Below are positions 18,362 to 26,742 of a stretch of DNA of 64,000 bases, in pieces (the stretch's first letter is position 1; each line of letters begins with the position of its first letter). Origin of the DNA: Pseudomonadota bacterium (GTDB lineage: Bacteria; Desulfobacterota; Binatia; UBA9968); the NCBI GenBank assembly GCA_021324155.1, contig JAJPJQ010000016.1:1-64000 (forward strand), in the 5' to 3' direction. The translations under genes and the position numbers were made by a program. The notes under the pieces are model-generated. The model ran no database searches and was not told the origin of the DNA. It saw nothing but the letters and a program-made list of their open reading frames with translations.

Positions 18362-18420
18362 GCAGGTTCCAGGTTCAGGTCCCTATCCGCCTTGAAACCT
18401 GAAACTTGAAACTCGAAACG
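18362..18420. repeat. Intergenic GTTTC(A/G)AG heptamer-type repeat, copy 1
   Basis: Between the binding-protein gene and its terminator, short degenerate units of the form AGGTTCAGG and GAAACTTGAAACTCGAAAC follow one another and are partly self-complementary. Similar tracts occur at 23955-24027 and 59687-59712, all between genes. Confidence 0.55.
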
Positions 18421-18427
18421 AAAAAAG

Positions 18428-18456
18428 GGAGCGAGGAAACTCGCTCCTTTTTTTTT
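18428..18456. terminator. Bidirectional rho-independent terminator
   Basis: GGAGCGAG (18428-18435), GAAA loop and CTCGCTCC (18440-18447) form a perfect 8-bp stem with a GNRA-type loop. A T run (18448-18456) follows and an A run (18421-18426) precedes, so it can stop transcription both from the importer operon and from the convergent amidohydrolase gene, whose stop codon abuts it. Confidence 0.9.
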
Positions 18457-19552
18457 ATCCTGTGGCGGCGAGCCGTTTCGTTGTTTCCAGCCTCTCCGTG
18501 AGGCGCGGATAAAAGCGCAGCGTATTATCGAAGAAGATGCTGCGCCTGAGCTCTTCGCTGACGTCCTTGCGGCCGATCAGCGCCGGAATATCGTGTTTGA
18601 AGTCGCGCTGATCGCGCTCGTGGGGATAGTCAGACGCCCACAGAATGACGTCCGGCCTGATCGTCTCCGCCGCAAGCGGCAGCGCCGTCTCCTCGACCTC
18701 GACTGCAAAGAAGATATTCCCGCCACGAAAGTACTCACTCGGCTTTTTCTTGCAGCGGGGCGAATACTGGCCTTTGCGCTCCAGCTCCTCGTCCATGCGG
18801 TCCATCATCCACGGCGCCCAGCCGATGCCGCATTCGAGGCAGCCGAAGCGGAGCTTGGGGAACAGCTCAAAGACGCCTTCGAAGATCATGCTGACGAGCT
18901 GGCGCATCTGCGCGAACGGATGCTCCAGCGTATGTGCGACGGTGAAGTTTGCCGCCATATCGAGTCCGAGATTGGGAAAGCTCAAGCCGCCGTGAGTCGA
19001 CACCGGTACGTCGAGGCGCTCGGCCTCGCGCCAAAGCGGATAAAAATCTTCGCCGCTGAATAGCTTGCCGCCGATGGCGACGGCCGGCAGCACCGCGCCG
19101 ACCATGCCGAGCTCTTCGACCGCGCGGCGCAACTCTTTTACCGCCTCGTCGATATCCTGCACCGGCAGGAGGGCAACGCCGACGAGCCGCGGGCTCACCT
19201 TCATGAACCGATGATAGAGCCAGTCGTTGTAGGCGCGCGCGAGCGTGATCGCCCAATCGCGGTCCTGGATCGCCGCGTGCGTCAGTCCCTGCGTGGGATA
19301 GAGAACGGTCAGCTCGATGTGATTCTTGTCGAGAAAGGCGAGCCAGTCTTGCGCGCTCGGGCCGCTGCCGCCGCCGGCCCAGCCGCCGCGCTTTCTGAGC
19401 GAGCGCAGATAGCCGTCCATCGTGAGCCCAGGCCAGAACGAATAGCTCCGGTGCCATTCGAGATCCGCGTACGGCGGGCCGATATACTCGCGCAACTGAT
19501 CGTCCAGCTCCATCACGTGGCCGTCGGCGTCGAGAATGCGATATTCGGACAT
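18455..19552 (-). CDS. Amidohydrolase-2 family metal-dependent hydrolase
   Basis: A 365-residue paralog of the genes at 2252, 9896 and 22927. The ATG at 19552 is chosen because GGAGG lies just upstream; an upstream in-frame start adds 14 unconserved residues. The N-terminal metal motif is ILDADGHVMEL, the middle has ARAYNDWLYHRFMKVSPRLVG, and the C-terminal WASDYPHERDQRDF carries the conserved Asp with neighbouring His. Second gene of a minus-strand operon, 14 bases downstream of an OCD-family gene. Metal-dependent hydrolase or decarboxylase; substrate unknown. Confidence 0.86.
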   Translation of the reverse strand: MSEYRILDADGHVMELDDQLREYIGPPYADLEWHRSYSFWPGLTMDGYLRSLRKRGGWAGGGSGPSAQDWLAFLDKNHIELTVLYPTQGLTHAAIQDRDWAITLARAYNDWLYHRFMKVSPRLVGVALLPVQDIDEAVKELRRAVEELGMVGAVLPAVAIGGKLFSGEDFYPLWREAERLDVPVSTHGGLSFPNLGLDMAANFTVAHTLEHPFAQMRQLVSMIFEGVFELFPKLRFGCLECGIGWAPWMMDRMDEELERKGQYSPRCKKKPSEYFRGGNIFFAVEVEETALPLAAETIRPDVILWASDYPHERDQRDFKHDIPALIGRKDVSEELRRSIFFDNTLRFYPRLTERLETTKRLAATG

Positions 19553-19566
19553 AAAGCCTCCTTCGA

Positions 19567-20664
19567 TCAGTCGCGAATATTCTGCACGAACCACTCGCGC
19601 GGCAGCGGGTGGCCCAAGCCTTTCGCCATGGCGCGCTCGTAGGCGAGTCCGCCGACGGCGGCGAACTGGAGCCCCTGCGTGCCCTGGTTATTCAGAAACG
19701 TGATTTGATCGTCGCTCGTCCGGCCGGCCCAGCGGCCCGCCATGACGTCGGGCACGGTGCCGATCTCCGCGTTGTCGATCTCGCGCGTCGGCGCGAGCGG
19801 GACTTTTTTCTTCTCCTCATCGGTTCCGTAGAAATAAGCGAACATGCCGTCGCTACCGCCGATCGTGTTCGGCAACTTCTCGTCGAGGACGAGAGTCGAG
19901 TTGCCGAGCCGCGCCATCACGTCGGCGCGCTTGAGCACCTCGGGGCCCGCCTCGTTGTTGCGCACGTTTGTGATGTGCATACCGGGCTCGAGCCACTCGG
20001 CCTCGATCACCGGCACCAGCGAATCGGTCGTCATGGCGACGATGCCGCAACCGCGCACGGCTTTCTCCGGCCGGTCGACCGGCTCGACGGCGATCTTCAG
20101 CTGCGCCTCCATCTCGCGCGCGTAACTCTCCCGGTTCGCCTTCGTCGGGCTGAAGACGCGGATCTTCTCGATTCGCCGCACGTGACAGATCGCTTCGGCG
20201 TAGGTCCGCGCCATGCCGCCGGAGCCGAGCATGCCGAGGATGCGCGAGTTTTCGCGCGAGAGATATTTGGCTCCCAGGCCGGCGCACGCGCCGACGCGCA
20301 TGTGCTGCAGATAGCCGTCGTTGATAAGGCAGAGCGGCTCGGCGTTGCGCACGCTCAAGACGAAAATGAGGCCGCAGTACGTGCCGCGCTCGATGCAGTA
20401 TTTGTCCTCGACCTGAAAGTCGCCCTGGCGCTCCCAGGCGAGCATGTCGGACTTCATGCGGATGGCGAAAACGCCGCGCTTGCGCGACGCGCCCTCCATC
20501 GTACCCCAGCGGTAATAGTGCGGCTCCTGCGGGACGTAGAAATCGATGCGCGGGCGATAGCCTGCGCGCAGCTCGTTCAACTCGCGATAGGCGTCTTCCA
20601 TCGCCTCGATGCAGGAAGGCATGTCTAGCACTTGCGCCACGTGTTCGTTGGTGAGAAAGATCAT
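19567..20664 (-). CDS. Ornithine cyclodeaminase/mu-crystallin family protein
   Basis: A 365-residue OCD-family enzyme. The substrate domain keeps FAIRMKSDM with the Lys that is catalytic in ornithine cyclodeaminase, and the Rossmann motif ILGMLGSGGMARTYAE lies near residues 143-158. It is the closest look-alike in this window of the 5358 protein: both have the MEG-S-G start of the substrate loop and an RGTYCGL/RPGNYCGL segment. AGGAGGCC precedes the ATG. It heads the operon with the amidohydrolase at 18455 and is transcribed divergently from a third paralog at 20726 across a 61-base spacer. Confidence 0.87.
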   Translation of the reverse strand: MIFLTNEHVAQVLDMPSCIEAMEDAYRELNELRAGYRPRIDFYVPQEPHYYRWGTMEGASRKRGVFAIRMKSDMLAWERQGDFQVEDKYCIERGTYCGLIFVLSVRNAEPLCLINDGYLQHMRVGACAGLGAKYLSRENSRILGMLGSGGMARTYAEAICHVRRIEKIRVFSPTKANRESYAREMEAQLKIAVEPVDRPEKAVRGCGIVAMTTDSLVPVIEAEWLEPGMHITNVRNNEAGPEVLKRADVMARLGNSTLVLDEKLPNTIGGSDGMFAYFYGTDEEKKKVPLAPTREIDNAEIGTVPDVMAGRWAGRTSDDQITFLNNQGTQGLQFAAVGGLAYERAMAKGLGHPLPREWFVQNIRD

Positions 20665-20687
20665 CTTGGCCTCCTCTGATGAGTCGT

Positions 20688-20716
20688 GCTATAGCGTCAG
20701 CGGACGGCGATGTAAA
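20688..20716 (-). promoter_or_regulatory. Promoter of the 19567 operon, overlapping a divergent promoter
   Basis: On the minus strand TTTACA (20716-20711) and TATAGC (20693-20688) are spaced by 17 bases, a good sigma-70 promoter. On the plus strand TTGGCC (20666-20671) and CTATAG (20689-20694), also 17 apart, could serve the 20726 gene. The two -10 boxes overlap in the palindromic CTATAG, so the promoters would compete. Confidence 0.5.
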
Positions 20717-20725
20717 GGGAAGCTC

Positions 20726-21820
20726 ATGCTGATACTAAGCAACGACGAGATCGAATCACTGCTCACGATGGACGGCGCGATGGCGCTTTTGGAAAAGGCC
20801 TATCACGCGCAGGCCGCGGGGAAAGCGACGTACCGGCCGCGCGCCGATTTGTACGTGCCGTCGCCGGCCGAAGGCGGCGTTTACGCTTTTAAATCGATGG
20901 AAGGCGGCATGGCCGATCCGCCCGTTGTCGCGCTGCGCCTGAACTCCGACGTCATCCATTGGGAGCACCGGGGCGGCACGCTCGTCAAGGACAAGATTCC
21001 GCGGGCGCCCGGAGGGCAATGGGTGGGCCTCGTGCTGTTGTTCTCCGCGGCCACGGGCGAGCCGCTCGCGATCTTTCCCGACGGTGTCATGCAGCGCATC
21101 CGCGTGGCGGCGACGAGCGCGCTCGCCGCGGCGCGTATGGCGCGGGAAGACGCTTCTGTGCTCGGCATGCTCGGCTCCGGCTGGCAGGCGGGCTCGCACG
21201 TGCCCGCGATATGCGCGGTTAGAAAGATCAAACGCGTGCAGATCTTCAGCCCGACGAAAGCGAACCGCGAGCGCTTTGCGGGCGAGATGGCCGCGCTCAC
21301 CGGCATCGAATGTCTTGCGGTCGAGAGCGCCGAGGCCGCGGCTGCGGGATCCGATATCCTTGTCGCGGCTACGAACGCGGCGTCGCCGGTCGTCAAACCG
21401 GAATGGCTCAAGCCGGGAATGTTTCTCACGTGCGTCAAAGACAGCGAGCTAGGCGAAGCGACGATCCGCAAATGCGACCGCGTCGTCATCCACGTGCGGC
21501 GGCACGCGCCGGATAATTATATCGCCGGAATCGACGAGAAGGTCTCGGCGCACGATCCGATCGACGTGCTGAGCGGGAAGACGAGCGCCTCCGAGGCCGA
21601 GCCGCCGCCGTTCTGGACCGCCAACCCGGAGATGAAGCACCTGATCTCGGGAAAAGTTCCCGGCCGCGCATCGCGCGACGAGATCACTTGCTTCATCAAT
21701 AACATCGGCATCGGGCTGCAGTTCGCCGCGCTCGGCGCCGCCGTGCTGGAGCAGGCGCGCGCCAAAGGCGTCGGCAGAGAGCTTCCGACCGAGTGGTTCA
21801 CCCAAACCGTCCATCCCTAG
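20726..21820 (+). CDS. Ornithine cyclodeaminase/mu-crystallin family protein (Lys-to-Asn variant)
   Basis: A 364-residue OCD-family protein from ATG 20726. The Rossmann motif is VLGMLGSGWQAGSHVPAI, near residue 150. In the substrate domain the MKSD of the 5358 and 19567 paralogs is replaced by VALRLNSDVIHWEH, so the catalytic Lys is Asn here. A cyclodeaminase mechanism is therefore unlikely; a dehydrogenase, reductase or binding role is more plausible. A tail insertion with SASEAEPPPFWTANPEMKHL is not seen in the paralogs. It is divergent from 19567 and followed, after 100 bases, by a binding-protein gene. Confidence 0.85.
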   Translation: MLILSNDEIESLLTMDGAMALLEKAYHAQAAGKATYRPRADLYVPSPAEGGVYAFKSMEGGMADPPVVALRLNSDVIHWEHRGGTLVKDKIPRAPGGQWVGLVLLFSAATGEPLAIFPDGVMQRIRVAATSALAAARMAREDASVLGMLGSGWQAGSHVPAICAVRKIKRVQIFSPTKANRERFAGEMAALTGIECLAVESAEAAAAGSDILVAATNAASPVVKPEWLKPGMFLTCVKDSELGEATIRKCDRVVIHVRRHAPDNYIAGIDEKVSAHDPIDVLSGKTSASEAEPPPFWTANPEMKHLISGKVPGRASRDEITCFINNIGIGLQFAALGAAVLEQARAKGVGRELPTEWFTQTVHP

Positions 21821-21920
21821 GGTCCCCGCCCGCGTCTGGACAGTCCGCATCAAAAGCGATAAAAAGCGCATTGGTCTATCTAGATTTCTCATTAACCTCC
21901 GAACCGTTGCGGCGGATAAC

Positions 21921-22916
21921 ATGAGAAGCAAAAACCGATTCGCAATTCTGCTAGCCGTCCTTGTCGTTTTAGCCGTCGGCCGAGCGGCGCTCGCCGCCGA
22001 GAAGCTCGTCGGCCTCTACTCGGCCCAGGTCATGTCGCAATCGCTGCCCTGGATCGCGCAGGAGGCCAAACTCTTTCCGAAATACAACCTCGATTTCGAC
22101 CTCGTCTATATTTCGTCTTCTCCGATGGCGACCGCTGCGATCGTCGGCGGCGACGTCGAGGTCATCCTGACGGGCGGAGTCGGCATCGTGCGCGCCTACG
22201 TCCAGGGCAATACCGACCTCGCGTTCATCGGCGGCGTCAAAAACGTCATGACGCAGAGCGTCGTCGCCGGACCGGCGATCAAGCGTCCGGAGGATTTGAA
22301 AGGCAAAAAAGTCGGGGTCAGCCGCATCGGCGGCAACACGCATTATTTCATGATCCAGATTGCCCGCCGGCACGGGCTGGAGCCGGGGCGCGATTTTACG
22401 TTCATCCAGACGGGCGGCGATCCCGAAGCGATGGCAGCGGTCATCTCGGGAAGCATCGACGCGGCGGTGCTGACGCCGCCGTCGGACGCGATCGCGCTGG
22501 CGCAGGGACAACACTATGTCGTCTACGGCCCGGATTTGAAAATTCCCTACGCCGCGACGATCTTCGTCGCCAAGCGCTCGACGATGGACAAGCGGCCGAC
22601 GGCGATGCGCTCGTTCATGCGCGCGATGGCCGAGTCGGAAAAGATCATGCACACCGACCGCGATCTGGTTTACCGCGTCTTAGGAAAAAAGCTGCGGGTC
22701 ACCGATAAGCGTATCCTCGACGCCGCGTACAACGCCGAGATCAAGGCGCTGGAGTCGCGTCTCGCGATCAGCACCGAAGCGGTTCAGGCGATGATCGAGG
22801 ATGTGGCGCAGACCGACCCGCGCGCGAAGAAGGTGAAAGCGCACGAGATGATCGATATGCGCTATATCGACGAGATGGAAAAAAGCGGTTTCTTCGATCA
22901 GATATGGAAGAAGTAA
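21921..22916 (+). CDS. NMT1/THI5-like periplasmic substrate-binding protein
   Basis: A 331-residue secreted receptor with a signal peptide (MRSKNRFAILLAVLVVLAVG, cleavage around ALAAE). Family marks: LPWIAQEAKLFPKYNLDFDL, GDVEVILTGGVGIVRAYVQG, IKRPEDLKGKKVGVSRIGG and the C-terminal MEKSGFFDQIWK. It closely resembles the 58119 copy in layout. The next gene, an amidohydrolase, begins 10 bases downstream with its own AAGGAG site, so the two form an operon. No permease or ATPase gene accompanies it. Confidence 0.88.
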   Translation: MRSKNRFAILLAVLVVLAVGRAALAAEKLVGLYSAQVMSQSLPWIAQEAKLFPKYNLDFDLVYISSSPMATAAIVGGDVEVILTGGVGIVRAYVQGNTDLAFIGGVKNVMTQSVVAGPAIKRPEDLKGKKVGVSRIGGNTHYFMIQIARRHGLEPGRDFTFIQTGGDPEAMAAVISGSIDAAVLTPPSDAIALAQGQHYVVYGPDLKIPYAATIFVAKRSTMDKRPTAMRSFMRAMAESEKIMHTDRDLVYRVLGKKLRVTDKRILDAAYNAEIKALESRLAISTEAVQAMIEDVAQTDPRAKKVKAHEMIDMRYIDEMEKSGFFDQIWKK

Positions 22917-22926
22917 GGAGAACGCC

Positions 22927-23949
22927 ATGCCATCACTCCGAGAATCTCTCAAAGTTATCGACTCCGACGGCCATGCGCGCGACATCGACGAGCTTTTGAA
23001 GCCTTATCTGCCCGAACCGTACCGGAGCCGCAGAGCGCCGTTGCTGCCGCGCGAGACCTTCGACCGCAATCTGGGGGGCACGCTCGGACACGCGGGCGTA
23101 AAGCTGGAAGATCGTCTGTCGGCGATGGACACGCAGCAGATCGATACCGCGGTACTTTATCCGACATCGGGATTAGGGATTGGGCGCGTGCGGGAGAAAG
23201 ATTATTCCGTCGCCCTCTGCCGCGCGTACAACGACTTTATCTCCGATTATTGCAAAGGGTCGCCGCGTTTGAAGGCGGTAGCGAATCTGCCGGTGAACGA
23301 TCCGGAAGCCGCGACCGCCGAGCTGCGGCGCGCGGTGACGAAGCTCGGCCTCTGCGGCGGCATGCTCGCCGCGCAGGCGCACAACAAGAATCTGGGCGCG
23401 AAGGAATTCCATCGGCTTTACCAGGAGGCGGAGGCGCTCGACACGCCGATTGCGATCCACGCGTTCGGCGGCGACGAGCCCGGCACGGATATTTTCGAGC
23501 AATTCATCGCCATTCATACGTGCGGCCATCCGTTTCCGGTGCTGCGGCAGCTGACGGCGATGGTCTTCGCCGGCATCCCCGAATTATTTCCCAAGCTCCG
23601 CATCGGCTATCTCGAGATCGGCTGCGGCTGGATCCCTTACTGGGCCGAGCGCATGGACGAGGAGTGGGAGAAGCGCGGCAAGGTCGAGGCGCCGCTCTGC
23701 AAGAAGAAGCCGAGTGAATATCTCACTGGTGGGAAGATCTATTACGGCTGCGAGCCGGAAGAGAAGATGATGGGCTACATCGTGAACGAGATCGGGTCGG
23801 AGACGCTCATGTACGCTTCGGACTATCCGCATTGGGACATGACCTGGCCGGAGTCGGCCTCGATCGTTTGGGCGCGCGAAGATCTTTCGGCCGAAGCGAA
23901 GAAAAATATTCTCAGCGATAACGCCAGGCGGTTTTACAATCTAAGCTGA
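22927..23949 (+). CDS. Amidohydrolase-2 family metal-dependent hydrolase
   Basis: A 340-residue amidohydrolase with the N-terminal metal motif VIDSDGHARDI, CRAYNDFISDYCKGSPRLKA in the middle, IHTCGHPFPVLRQ late, and ASDYPHWDMTWPES at the C-terminal active-site Asp. AAGGAG lies 7 bases before the ATG. It is paired with the binding protein at 21921, supporting a role in metabolising the imported ligand. It is the fourth family member in the window. Substrate and exact reaction (hydrolysis or decarboxylation) unknown. Confidence 0.86.
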   Translation: MPSLRESLKVIDSDGHARDIDELLKPYLPEPYRSRRAPLLPRETFDRNLGGTLGHAGVKLEDRLSAMDTQQIDTAVLYPTSGLGIGRVREKDYSVALCRAYNDFISDYCKGSPRLKAVANLPVNDPEAATAELRRAVTKLGLCGGMLAAQAHNKNLGAKEFHRLYQEAEALDTPIAIHAFGGDEPGTDIFEQFIAIHTCGHPFPVLRQLTAMVFAGIPELFPKLRIGYLEIGCGWIPYWAERMDEEWEKRGKVEAPLCKKKPSEYLTGGKIYYGCEPEEKMMGYIVNEIGSETLMYASDYPHWDMTWPESASIVWAREDLSAEAKKNILSDNARRFYNLS

Positions 23950-23954
23950 AGTTT

Positions 23955-24027
23955 TGGGTTTCTAATTTCGAGTTTCGAGTAAATACCAGACGCTCTGTCT
24001 CGAAACCCGAAACCCGGACTCGAAACT
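23955..24027. repeat. Intergenic GTTTC(G/A)AG repeat with inverted arms, copy 2
   Basis: AGTTTCGAGT (23971-23980) is a perfect inverted match of ACTCGAAACT (24018-24027). Further GAAACCC units lie between. The tract could form a hairpin, but no T run follows, so it is not a clear terminator. Same sequence style as 18362-18420 and 59687-59712. Confidence 0.55.
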
Positions 24028-24044
24028 AAACGTCACAGGAGAGA

Positions 24045-25784
24045 ATGATGATTGAGACTAAGGGATTAACCGGCGCACAGACCTTGCTTCGCGTTCTCCA
24101 CGGCATGGGGGTCGAGCGCATTTTCGCCTCGCCGGGCTCCGAGTGGTCGCCGGTCTGGGAAGCGCTCGCCGAGCCGGGCGAGCATATGCCGCTTTACATG
24201 AGCACGCGGCACGAAGAAGTCGCCGTCGGCATGGCGAGCGGCTACGCGAAATCCACCGGCAAACTGCCGGCCGTCATGATTCACACGACCGTCGGCGCAC
24301 TCCACGCCACGATGGCGATGCGCGGCGCGCTGCACGAGCAGGTGCCGATGGTCGTCTTCACCGGCGAGTCGATCGCCTTCGGCGAGGATCCGGGCCCCGA
24401 CGTCGGCGGCCAGTGGCTGAGCCACTTATCCGACATGGGCGGGCCGGCGCGCCTCGTCGAGCCGACGATGAAGTGGAGCTTCGGCGTCAATACGAAATCC
24501 ATTTTGCCGGCGACGATCCAGCGCGCGTGCAAGCTCGCGATGTCGATGCCGCGCGGGCCGGTCTTCGTCTCGATTCCGATGGAGTATCTATTCGATCAGA
24601 TGACGCACAACGCGCCGTCGGAGAGGGGCGAGCAGCCCGCGCCCGTCGCCGACCCCAAGGGCATCGAACAGCTCGCGGACATGCTCACGGGCGCGAAAAA
24701 TCCCGTCATCATCGTCGAAGACGCTGGGCGGACCCGCAAGTCGGTCGACTGTCTCGTCGAGATCGCCGAGCTGCTGGGGGCAGCCGTCTGTGAGACGCGC
24801 AGCACCGGCTGCATCAATTTTCCGCGCACGCATGCGCTGCACGCGGGCTATGAGCCCGCCGAGCATTTGAAAGACGCCGATGTGCTGTTTTTGCTGTCGG
24901 TGATCGCGCCGTGGCATCCGGCGTCGCGCCGCCCGGGAGTGGCGAACGCGAAAATCGCCGTGCTCGACGAGAATCCGCTGCGCATCGAGATGCCGTATTT
25001 GGGCTACCCGGCCGATCTCTGTCTCACGGGCGAGATCGAGACCTCGCTCGAAGCGTTGCTCGCAGCGATCAAAAATCGGATTAAAAAGGGGGACAGCGAG
25101 AGGGCGAAGCGCGCCGACGCGTGGAAGAACCGCAACGAGGCCCGCAGGAAAAAATGGCGCGAAGAGGCGGAAGCGCTCGCGCAGCAGCAGCCGATGGACA
25201 CGCGCTGGGTCGCGCATGAAGTCAGCCGCGCGCTGCCGGCGGACGCGATGGTGGTTGAAGAAACGATCACGCATCGCCTCGCCGTGCACCGCTATTTCGA
25301 CGGACTGAAACCGGGATCGTTTTTCGCCGGCTGCATCGGCGGGCTGGGGACGGGATTGTCGACGGCGCTCGGCGTAAAGGCGGCGAATCCGAAGCGACCG
25401 GTGATTTGTCTGATCGGCGACGGCTCTTTCAATTACGATCCGGCGCCGGCCGCGCTGGGCGCGGCGCAGGAGCACAATCTGCCGTTCCTGATCGTCATGT
25501 TCAACAACCAGGGTTATCTCTCGCAGAAATCCGGCGTGCCGAAATATTATCCCAACGGCTGGGCGGTCAAGGCGAAAAAGTTCGCCGGACTCGACATCGC
25601 GCCGTGCCCGGATTATTCGACCATTGTGAAGGCTTTCGACGGCTACGGCGAGAAAGTTGAAGCTCCAGGTGAGGTTCGAAAAGCCATCGAGCGCGGCTTG
25701 AAAGCGGTCGCCGCCGGTCAGACGGCGTTAATCGATTGCCGGCTCAGGCCGGTGTCCGAGATCGCGGATCGAGGCGAAGGGTAG
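24045..25784 (+). CDS. Thiamine-diphosphate-dependent enzyme (acetolactate synthase/benzoylformate decarboxylase-like)
   Basis: A 579-residue ThDP enzyme with the usual three domains: Pyr (1-180), central (190-345) and PP (380-560). The catalytic Glu lies in STRHEEVAVGMASGYAKSTG (residues 54-73). The ThDP motif GDGSFNYDPAPAALGAAQEH starts near residue 457, and NNQGY supplies the metal-binding Asn. CAGGAGAG precedes the tandem ATGs. The family includes acetolactate synthase, benzoylformate and oxalyl-CoA decarboxylases. The class II aldolase-like genes immediately downstream suggest a C-C bond-breaking pathway of 2-oxo acids. The FAD site of acetolactate synthases is not clear, so a decarboxylase or lyase role is favoured. 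Confidence 0.87.
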   Translation: MMIETKGLTGAQTLLRVLHGMGVERIFASPGSEWSPVWEALAEPGEHMPLYMSTRHEEVAVGMASGYAKSTGKLPAVMIHTTVGALHATMAMRGALHEQVPMVVFTGESIAFGEDPGPDVGGQWLSHLSDMGGPARLVEPTMKWSFGVNTKSILPATIQRACKLAMSMPRGPVFVSIPMEYLFDQMTHNAPSERGEQPAPVADPKGIEQLADMLTGAKNPVIIVEDAGRTRKSVDCLVEIAELLGAAVCETRSTGCINFPRTHALHAGYEPAEHLKDADVLFLLSVIAPWHPASRRPGVANAKIAVLDENPLRIEMPYLGYPADLCLTGEIETSLEALLAAIKNRIKKGDSERAKRADAWKNRNEARRKKWREEAEALAQQQPMDTRWVAHEVSRALPADAMVVEETITHRLAVHRYFDGLKPGSFFAGCIGGLGTGLSTALGVKAANPKRPVICLIGDGSFNYDPAPAALGAAQEHNLPFLIVMFNNQGYLSQKSGVPKYYPNGWAVKAKKFAGLDIAPCPDYSTIVKAFDGYGEKVEAPGEVRKAIERGLKAVAAGQTALIDCRLRPVSEIADRGEG

Positions 25785-25830
25785 CCGCAGCTTTTTCAGG
25801 TTTAGAGACCCGAGCTGAAGTAAAGACAGC

Positions 25831-25947
25831 ATGGCACCAATCGCGGAGCACATAAGCCGCGCGAGGAAAATGTTCCACAACATCAAAGCTCCCCGGATTC
25901 ATCCGGGTTGTGCCGAGCGACGGTCGGACAGGGCGCGCGGGGCATGA
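25831..25947 (+). CDS. Possible 38-residue leader peptide overlapping the aldolase start
   Basis: A short frame (MAPIAEHISRARKMFHNIKA...) whose TGA overlaps the ATG of the class II aldolase gene (ATGA at 25944). A perfect hairpin, CCCGGAT/ATCCGGG (25892-25907), lies inside it. It could couple translation, but no good ribosome-binding site or family match is visible. This may be chance. Confidence 0.2.
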   Translation: MAPIAEHISRARKMFHNIKAPRIHPGCAERRSDRARGA

Positions 25948-26732
25948 GCCGGAGGGAATTCCGGTTGAAAGCTGTCGCGCGCAAGACAAAAAAATCTTTC
26001 GGCCAGAGTATTAAAGTCGACGGGACGCTGGCGAAGAAAGTCGCCCTGTCGTGCCGCATTCTCGCGAAGCTCGGTTTGTTCAAAGAGACCACCGGCCACG
26101 TGAGCGCGCGCAGCCTCGACGGCCGCACGATGTTGATCCGCGGCCGCGGCGGCAGCGAGACCGGCCTCATCTTCACCCGGCCTAACGACATTGTTCTTTC
26201 CGACTTCGACGGCGCGCCGCTCAAGAATCGCGGCGGCTTGAAGACGCCGAACGAAGCCTGCATCCACGGCGAGATTTACAAACGCCGGCCGGAAGCCGGC
26301 GGCGTCGTGCACGCGCATCCGGCGTCGATCGTGCTGACGAGCATGGCGGGAATCCCGCTGCGGCCGATCTTCGGCGGCTACGATCCTCAGGGAATGCGGA
26401 TCGCGCTGCGCGGCGTACCGATGTACGAAAGCAGTCTCACGCTGCATTCCGTCGAACAGGTTCACGAGATGCTCGAAGTAATGGGCGAGAGCGACATCTG
26501 CGTGCTGCGCGGCCACGGCGTCGTCGTCGCGGGGAAAACGATCGAGGAGGCGACGATCAAGGCGATCAAGCTCGATCACCTCGCGGAGATGAATCTACGG
26601 GCGGCGATGCTAGGCAGCGTGCCGTCAGTGCCGCAGGAGGATATCGATCGCTTTCTTTCGCGGCGGCAGGCGCCGGGCCGAACGCAAGAACCGCTCTGGC
26701 GCTTCTACGAAGAATGGGAAAAACGAAACTGA
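25944..26732 (+). CDS. Class II aldolase/adducin family protein
   Basis: A 262-residue aldolase/adducin-fold protein. Zinc ligands are expected in the VVHAHPASI motif and in ICVLRGHGVVVAG, both typical of fuculose-phosphate aldolase/ribulose-5-phosphate epimerase relatives. The N-terminal KVALSCRILAKLGLFKETTGHVSAR and the FTRPNDIVLSDFDG segment fit the decarboxylase/aldolase branch. I use the ATG at 25944; a TTG 12 codons upstream is less likely. The next gene is a paralog 10 bases downstream. Together with the ThDP enzyme upstream they probably act on hydroxy-keto acids, by inference from family and context. Confidence 0.86.
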   Translation: MSRREFRLKAVARKTKKSFGQSIKVDGTLAKKVALSCRILAKLGLFKETTGHVSARSLDGRTMLIRGRGGSETGLIFTRPNDIVLSDFDGAPLKNRGGLKTPNEACIHGEIYKRRPEAGGVVHAHPASIVLTSMAGIPLRPIFGGYDPQGMRIALRGVPMYESSLTLHSVEQVHEMLEVMGESDICVLRGHGVVVAGKTIEEATIKAIKLDHLAEMNLRAAMLGSVPSVPQEDIDRFLSRRQAPGRTQEPLWRFYEEWEKRN

Positions 26733-26742
26733 AGGTCGTGCG

